Shown here piece by piece: positions 58,959 to 64,000 of a stretch of 64,000 bases of DNA. The notes beneath the pieces are model-generated. The model ran no database searches. It was not told the origin of the DNA and was given only the letters and a program-made list of their open reading frames with translations. The DNA comes from Aestuariibius violaceus (GTDB lineage: Bacteria > Pseudomonadota > Alphaproteobacteria > Rhodobacterales > Rhodobacteraceae). Each line of letters begins with the position of its first letter. The stretch's first letter is position 1. The translations under genes and the position numbers were made by a program. The stretch is from positions 4,749-68,748 of the forward strand of contig NZ_JBFONT020000012.1 in the NCBI RefSeq assembly GCF_040779325.2, read 5' to 3'.

Positions 58959-61133
58959 ATGCTGGAAGATACTCTGGGCCGTCCGGTCAATCGCGTTGAT
59001 GGGCATCTGAAAATCACAGGCCGTGCAAAGTACGCAGCCGATCAACGACCGGACCGAGCCGCACTGCATGGGGTGCTGCTGAAAAGCAGTATTGCGTCAG
59101 GGCATATCTTATCTTTCGATTTGGCGGAGGCCGAGACCATGCAAGGGTTTGTTCGCTTTCTGAGCCATCTGGATGGCCCGTTGATCCAAGACATGAAGGC
59201 GAGAGATGTCGCCACTTTCTTTCCCGGTGAGACGCTAACCCCCTTTTTGAGTGACGAGGTGTATTTCGCTGGCCAGCACGTCGGCCTTGTTCTGGCAGAG
59301 ACGCGGGAGGTCGCGGAAGCCGCAGCTTCAGCCATCACCGTATCGTACAAAGATGCGCCACCAAGCCTTTCGTTGAATGACGAGCGCGTGGCGTGGCAGC
59401 GGCCCGAACGATATAACACCGGGGAAGAGTTGCAGATGGTTCGGGGCGATGTCACGGCGGCGAAATCTGACGCAGCCTGGGTCATCGAACGACATTTCAC
59501 AACACCTGCCGAAAGCCACAATCCCATTGAAACGAGCGCAACTATCGCCGATTGGGACGGCGAAACGCTGGTGCTTCATGATGCAACGCAAGGCAATTCG
59601 AATAGTGCGCGCTGCGCCGCTTACGCAATGGGCCTGCCCGATGACAAGGTGCGGGTCGTCAATCCCTTCGTCGGAGGCGGGTTTGGGTGCAAAGGCTTTG
59701 CCTGGCCGCATACGCTTGTCGCGGCTGCTGCAGCGCGGGTCGTGGATGCCCCGGTGTCGTTAGTCTTGTCTCGACGGGATATGTACACATCCTGTGGGCA
59801 CCGCCCCACGACCGATCAGAAAATCACACTGGCCTCGGATCGTGATGGTCGGCTGCTAGCGACGCAACATCACACTCGGTCCTACCATTCGCCGGTTGGA
59901 GATCATGTCGAACCCTGCGGATTGACCACTGCGATGCTATACTCTTCGCCAAATCTTGAAGTGACGCATGAAATTGGCGCGCTCAACCTGCCTTCGGCCA
60001 CGCCGATGCGCGGACCTGGCGAGGCCCCTGGCACTTTTGCGCTCGAAAGTGCGATGGACGAGTTGGCCGAAGCGCTTGACCTCGATCCGATCGAGATCAG
60101 ACGGCGCAATCACACCGATATCGATCAGCGCAATGGGCGCAAATGGTCGTCGAAACACCTTTTGCGGTGCTACGATGAGGGCGCGGAAAAGTTCGGGTGG
60201 CAGGACCGCGTGAAAACACCTCGCGCGCGCCCGGAGAACCATGAATACGTTGGCTTCGGGATGGCCACCGCGTGCTATCCCGGATACCGAATGCCTGCCA
60301 GAGCACAGCTTACGGTTACCAAGACCGGGCGGGCAGAGATAAAAACCGGTGTTCAGGACATTGGAACCGGAGCCTATACGATCATTGCGCAAATGGTCGC
60401 GCAAGGCCTGGGCATAAGTGTTGAGCAGGTAGATGTCCGCCTTGGCGATACCGCGCTGCCTGAGGGACCGTTAGCTGGAGGATCCATGACAACGGCCAGC
60501 GTTGCGGCCGCTGTCGATGCAGTAATCGAAGCGTTGCGCACTGCACTTGTTTCATATGCCGGCGGTCCTGGTCCCTCCAACGCACCCCTGATGGATCAGT
60601 TCTTGGAGAGTGGGCAGGAGGACCTTACTGTCAACGGCGGGAGCGATGTGACACTGGGCTTCGCCGGTGGGCAGGAGACCGACAAAAGCTTCTACTCATT
60701 CGGCGCCATCTTCGTCGAAGCACGTGTTGATCGTGACTATGGGATTGTTCGCATTCCCAGGATGCTGGGTGCGTTCGATGCCGGACGGATACTAAATGCC
60801 AAAACGGCACGCAGCCAAATGATAGGGGGTATGACGTTCGGTATCGGCATGGCGCTGATGGAGGAGACGGAGTTTGGGTCCGACGGACGGATCCTGAACC
60901 CCAGCCTTGGCGAATACTATGTCCCCATCAATGCTGACGTCCATCAGATGGATGTCCATTTCATCGACGAGCCTGATTTCGCCTTCAACCCGATGGGCGC
61001 ACGGGGCATCGGTGAACTGGGATGTGTTGGCGCAGCTGCCGCGATCGCAAACGCTGTCTACAATGCCTGTGGCGTCCGTATCCGCGATCTTCCCATCCGG
61101 TTGGACAAGATCATGGAAGGATTGGCGCGGTGA
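58959..61133 (+). CDS. Xanthine-dehydrogenase-family molybdopterin-binding subunit (PaoC-like)
   Basis: A 724-residue protein. LEDTLGRPVNRVDGHLKITGRAKYAAD opens the aldehyde-oxidase a/b hammerhead domain; GGGFGCKGF (about 238-246) and MRGPGEAPGTFALESAMDELAEAL are molybdopterin-contact motifs, and the catalytic Glu lies in ARGIGELGCVGAAAAIANA near residue 687. Size and the four-base gap after the FAD gene fit PaoC, which oxidises aldehydes. Mo cofactor maturation genes (xdhC/paoD) are not next to it. Substrate class aldehyde or N-heterocycle; not decided. Confidence 0.93.
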   Translation: MLEDTLGRPVNRVDGHLKITGRAKYAADQRPDRAALHGVLLKSSIASGHILSFDLAEAETMQGFVRFLSHLDGPLIQDMKARDVATFFPGETLTPFLSDEVYFAGQHVGLVLAETREVAEAAASAITVSYKDAPPSLSLNDERVAWQRPERYNTGEELQMVRGDVTAAKSDAAWVIERHFTTPAESHNPIETSATIADWDGETLVLHDATQGNSNSARCAAYAMGLPDDKVRVVNPFVGGGFGCKGFAWPHTLVAAAAARVVDAPVSLVLSRRDMYTSCGHRPTTDQKITLASDRDGRLLATQHHTRSYHSPVGDHVEPCGLTTAMLYSSPNLEVTHEIGALNLPSATPMRGPGEAPGTFALESAMDELAEALDLDPIEIRRRNHTDIDQRNGRKWSSKHLLRCYDEGAEKFGWQDRVKTPRARPENHEYVGFGMATACYPGYRMPARAQLTVTKTGRAEIKTGVQDIGTGAYTIIAQMVAQGLGISVEQVDVRLGDTALPEGPLAGGSMTTASVAAAVDAVIEALRTALVSYAGGPGPSNAPLMDQFLESGQEDLTVNGGSDVTLGFAGGQETDKSFYSFGAIFVEARVDRDYGIVRIPRMLGAFDAGRILNAKTARSQMIGGMTFGIGMALMEETEFGSDGRILNPSLGEYYVPINADVHQMDVHFIDEPDFAFNPMGARGIGELGCVGAAAAIANAVYNACGVRIRDLPIRLDKIMEGLAR

Positions 61134-61472
61134 CGATGCTGCGCGTTCGACCGCACACTTGGACGGGTTCACATCACCAGACTCCATCATTGACCAAAGA
61201 ATATTTGGCGCGCCCGGCCCCCGTACGGCTTGGATGGATTTGGAAACGGGTGGCGAACTGAAATTGGAAGCCAATCAAACGGGCTAACTGGTTGTGCAAG
61301 CATACAGTCGCCGCCGGCGCACAGAGATCCTCGAACTGAAGTACGGCGCTCTGCGTTCATCCCGATACTAAGAAGTCCTGTTTCGTGGCAAGGGAAAGAC
61401 CACTCACCGGAACGCCTAAACTAACCTGCCTTAAAGGCCGGTGCGAGATCAAACCGCAAGGACAAATATTCC
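61134..61472. other. Gene-free interval between paoC-like and MFS genes
   Basis: 339 bases. A frame ending at 61287 (MDLETGGELKLEANQTG) looks protein-like for about 40 codons but starts inside the molybdoenzyme gene; it may be a remnant. Nothing else recognised. The ribosome site of the MFS gene lies about 61462-61468. Confidence 0.4.
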
Positions 61473-63158
61473 ATGAGCACTGCATCGAGAGCGATGGAAC
61501 CGCATGCGTTTTCTCCGCTTCGCAATCGGCTCTTCGCCGCGTTGTTCATCGCAACCTCGGTCTCAAACCTCGGAACATGGATGCAAGATGTCGGTCGTGC
61601 CTGGTTGATGACCGAGCTGACACCAAGCGCAACTTTGGTTGCGCTGGTGCAAGGTGCGGCGATGGCAGCGATGGTTTTGCTGGTGCTCCCTGCAGGTGTG
61701 GTTGCGGATCTGTACGACCGTCGGCGCATATTGCTACTGTCGCAGCTTTGGATGCTGGTTGTTTCGGCAATTCTGGGGATCACCACCATCCTCGGCATCG
61801 TCACCCCCTCCGCCCTCCTCGCGCTCACCTTTGCACTTGCGGCTGGCGCATCTTTCTCAATGCCGGCTTTCCAGGCGATGATTGCGGACATCGTAGGCGA
61901 GGACGACCTTACCCAGGCGCTGGTTCTCAACGGCGTATCGGTCAATCTCGCGCGGGCTGTCGGTCCCGCGGTCGGAGGCTTACTTGTGGCGGCACTTGGC
62001 TCCGGCGCAGTTTTTTTGCTCAATGCCGCCAGCTTTGCTGGTGTCATTGCAGTGCTCATTTTTTATCGCAGAGAACCTAATAGTTCGAATTGGACAGCAC
62101 CCGACACAGCGCAACTTGGTCGCGAACGCGCAATCGATGCGCTACGCGCGGGGCTGCGATACGCCGGGAACGCACCGAATTTCCGCAGTCTTCTTGGTCG
62201 GATCGCCATCTTCTCGCTTCCTGCCGGGGCGCTTTGGTCACTATTGCCGCTTATTGCGCGCCGTGATCCAAACGCTGGTCCCGAGACCTACGGGCTGCTG
62301 CTCGCGGCGATCGGTGCGGGTTCCGTGCTGACCGGGTTAGGACTGCCTTATCTTCGCAAAATGTTGAGTGACAATCAGATCGTCACGTTTGCCGGGATCG
62401 TGCTTGGTGCGTCGCTCGCCATCACGGCCTTCGCATCGTTCATTGCCGTTCCTGCCATGTTGCTTGCGGGAACAGGGTGGATGGCAGCCATGGCCCTCAT
62501 GATGGCAGGTGTTCAAGTTGCCGTACCCGGTTGGGTGCGTGGGCGTGCAACAGCTCTTTTCTTGATGATCTTTGCATTCGGCATGACTGTCGGAAGTGTT
62601 CTCTGGGGCATGCTGGCGGATCGGTTCGATGTCACAGTTGCGCTTGCACTAGCGTGCGCTGTGCTGGTGCTCGGATCGGCATATTCGGCCGCCTGGCCCA
62701 TGCCCAAGGCCAAGGACCCAAGCGCGACTGCCGTCACAGCTGCGTGGCCCGCGCCCAAACTGAAGGATGATATCGCTCCATCTGATGGCCCGATCTTTGT
62801 GACCGTAGAGTATCGTGTTCGGCCGGAGAAAACCGAAGATTTCAAACGTCTCATGTGCCGGATCGCCAGAACGCGCCGCGCCAGCGGCACCTTATCCTGG
62901 AATCTTTTTGAGCACGGAAATGAGCCGGGTCATTTCGTTGAAACCAATCTTGTTGCAACGTGGGATGACCATCTGCGTCAACGCAAACGCCAGACAAAAG
63001 AGTCTATCAACCTCGAACAGGACCTGAGATCTACGCTGCAAACCGATACTGAACCACAAGTGACGCATTGGCTTGGGTCCGACAGGCAATTACGCACCGC
63101 TGAAAAAGATTCCGAACAGCTCATTACCGGTCAGGCTACAATTCAGGCGCTAACCTAG
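61473..63158 (+). CDS. MFS transporter with C-terminal ABM-like domain
   Basis: A 561-residue protein. The first about 400 residues form twelve membrane segments with VFSPLRNRLFAALFIATSVSNLGTWMQDVGRAWLMTEL, VADLYDRRRILLLSQ (motif A-like), typical of the EntS/MFS_3 group. Residues about 430-530 (GPIFVTVEYRVRPEKTEDFKRLMCRIARTRRASGTLSWNLFEHGNEPGHFVETNLVATWDDHLRQ) form an antibiotic-monooxygenase-type ferredoxin domain, a known fusion in this group. Substrate unknown, likely an exporter. Confidence 0.88.
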   Translation: MSTASRAMEPHAFSPLRNRLFAALFIATSVSNLGTWMQDVGRAWLMTELTPSATLVALVQGAAMAAMVLLVLPAGVVADLYDRRRILLLSQLWMLVVSAILGITTILGIVTPSALLALTFALAAGASFSMPAFQAMIADIVGEDDLTQALVLNGVSVNLARAVGPAVGGLLVAALGSGAVFLLNAASFAGVIAVLIFYRREPNSSNWTAPDTAQLGRERAIDALRAGLRYAGNAPNFRSLLGRIAIFSLPAGALWSLLPLIARRDPNAGPETYGLLLAAIGAGSVLTGLGLPYLRKMLSDNQIVTFAGIVLGASLAITAFASFIAVPAMLLAGTGWMAAMALMMAGVQVAVPGWVRGRATALFLMIFAFGMTVGSVLWGMLADRFDVTVALALACAVLVLGSAYSAAWPMPKAKDPSATAVTAAWPAPKLKDDIAPSDGPIFVTVEYRVRPEKTEDFKRLMCRIARTRRASGTLSWNLFEHGNEPGHFVETNLVATWDDHLRQRKRQTKESINLEQDLRSTLQTDTEPQVTHWLGSDRQLRTAEKDSEQLITGQATIQALT

Positions 63159-63182
63159 AGAGAGTTATCCTAATCCTCTCTC
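63158..63182 (+). terminator. Stem-loop after the MFS gene
   Basis: GAGAGAG (63158-63164) and CTCTCTC (63176-63182) form a 7-bp stem with an 11-base loop that begins at the last base of the stop codon. No T-run follows, so termination is unproven. Confidence 0.35.
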
Positions 63183-63229
63183 AGCTAAGTGAGACCAAGT
63201 TAGCCTTTGGCGATTATACTCATGTCCAA

Positions 63230-63357
63230 TGTCAGCTTTGCCGGGCTTACAGCCATTTGTGCATCGCGCAGTATTTGTTACTAGGCTTTTCGGACCTCGG
63301 ATGCGGCGCAGCATCTACACTTCGACTGTGCTGCCGCTCCACGCGGACGGCCCATAG
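63230..63357 (+). repeat. Mosaic repeat copy adjoining the IS110-type element
   Basis: GCCATTTGTGCATCGCGCAG (63251-63270), CTTTTCGGACCTCGGATGCGG, GCGCAGCATC and GCGGACGGCCCATAGC (63342-63357) match blocks at 25447-25515 and 52276. Elsewhere the GACGGCCCATAGC block continues with CGCC, but here it is followed by unrelated sequence leading to the transposase gene. Confidence 0.55.
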
Positions 63358-63438
63358 CATGCGTAATTGGGCTGACCCTGCACTGAGGTCGAGCTCCCGA
63401 TAGGATCACAGGCAAACTGTGAACAAGGGAGAATTCGA

Positions 63439-64000
63439 ATGGAATACTATGCTGGCTTGGATGTGTCGCTGCGATCCTGCGCGATTTGTGTTGTCGATGG
63501 CAAGGGAACGGTTCTGCATGAGCGTGACCTGCCGTGCGAGATCGAGGAGATCGCGGGGTATCTGACCGCGCTTCCTGTTCCGATCGAGCGCATCGGGTTC
63601 GAGTCCGGTACCTTGAGCCAGCATTTGTTCTTCGGATTGAAGGCCGAAGGGTTCGACGTCGTCTGCATGGAGGCGCGCCAGGTGAGTGCCGCGCTGTCCG
63701 CGATGCGCAACAAGACGGATCGCAACGATGCACGCGGCATTGCCCAAATCTTGCGGACGGGTTGGTTCAGCCCTGTTCACATGAAGAGCCGTGAGGCACA
63801 TGGGGTTCGGGCTCTGCTAAGTACACGCAAGGCCTTGTTGAGCAAGACCATTGATCTGGCCAACGAAGTGCGCGGATTGCTGAAGATCTTCGGCATCCGT
63901 CTGCCCAAGACGGTGAAGCATGGCAGCTTCGATGGCGTCGTTCGACCGATGATCGAGATGGACGAGGTTCTGGCCCATGCCATGCTTCCGCTGCTCGATG
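63439..64000 (+). mobile_element. IS110 family transposase, cut by the window edge
   Basis: 187 codons visible from MEYYAGLDVSLRSC (ribosome site AAGGGAG before it), open at the right edge. The DEDD nuclease residues D8 (AGLDVS), E55 (GFESGT), D94 and D97 (NKTDRNDARG) are present and the Piv/MooV-type N-terminus is intact. IS110 elements move by a DEDD RuvC-like recombinase guided by a bridge RNA encoded in a non-coding end. The serine domain lies outside the window. The left end is probably at about 63358. Confidence 0.9.

Overview
The window looks like an accessory-rich chromosomal or megaplasmid segment of an alphaproteobacterium, most likely Rhodobacteraceae (Roseobacter group). This rests on gene content rather than on any marker gene: an RpoH-type sigma factor with a degenerate RpoH box, a TPP-riboswitch-led ykoFEDC operon, several GlxA/LysR/MerR regulators, many LysE and EamA exporters, and an IS110-type transposase. 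No rRNA, tRNA or CRISPR array was seen. All functions are read from translated sequence and motifs; nothing was searched against a database.

Layout. 1-8.7 kb: a partial methyltransferase, an Lrp regulator, an MFS exporter, an XRE regulator, a glutathione S-transferase, a two-gene ABC-2 exporter, a LysE exporter and an HxlR regulator. 9-16.6 kb: LysE and EamA exporters with a LysR regulator, a TauE-like gene broken by one in-frame TGA, a short tyrosine recombinase, and a MerR regulator whose two look-alike operators sit in front of an epimerase-like gene and a DUF2938 gene. 16.8-25.4 kb: LOG protein/RidA divergent from a GlxA-type regulator, a DUF3800 + GIY-YIG pair, a GNAT enzyme, and another LysR with EamA, MOSC and LysE genes. 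25.8-29.5 kb: TPP riboswitch and ykoFEDC, an ECF-type importer for thiamine or its pyrimidine precursor. 29.5-33.4 kb: rpoH divergent from a marR-mrp-nfu operon that appears devoted to Fe-S cluster handling. 33.5-34.4 kb: remnants of phage terminase genes. 34.8-51.1 kb: a GntR regulator divergent from one long, tightly overlapping catabolic operon. 51.8-64 kb: VOC and DinB proteins, MFS transporters, a DUF4365 protein, an AraC regulator divergent from a SnoaL-paoABC molybdoenzyme operon, and a truncated IS110-type transposase at the right edge.

The most substantial system is the 35.7-51.1 kb operon. It joins a TPP-dependent E1 alpha/beta pair, an SDR, a gamma-glutamyltransferase-fold hydrolase, AtzG/AtzE/AtzH(HpxZ)-like proteins, a five-gene peptide-type ABC importer, two amidohydrolases (one lacking the usual HxH metal motif) and a metallo-beta-lactamase-fold hydrolase. 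I infer uptake and stepwise hydrolysis of an amide- or ureide-containing compound; the substrate cannot be read from the sequence.

The intergenic DNA is unusual. It is filled with a mosaic family of dispersed non-coding repeats (core CCATTCGCTGC, with flanking blocks such as GACGGCCCAAACCGGTCACT and GCGGCTTCACCGAA). Two copies 11.6 kb apart share 108 identical bases, and all cores I found lie on the same strand. These elements surround the DUF3800/GIY-YIG pair and the DUF4365 gene, which look more AT-rich than their neighbours and are candidate mobile or defence cargo.
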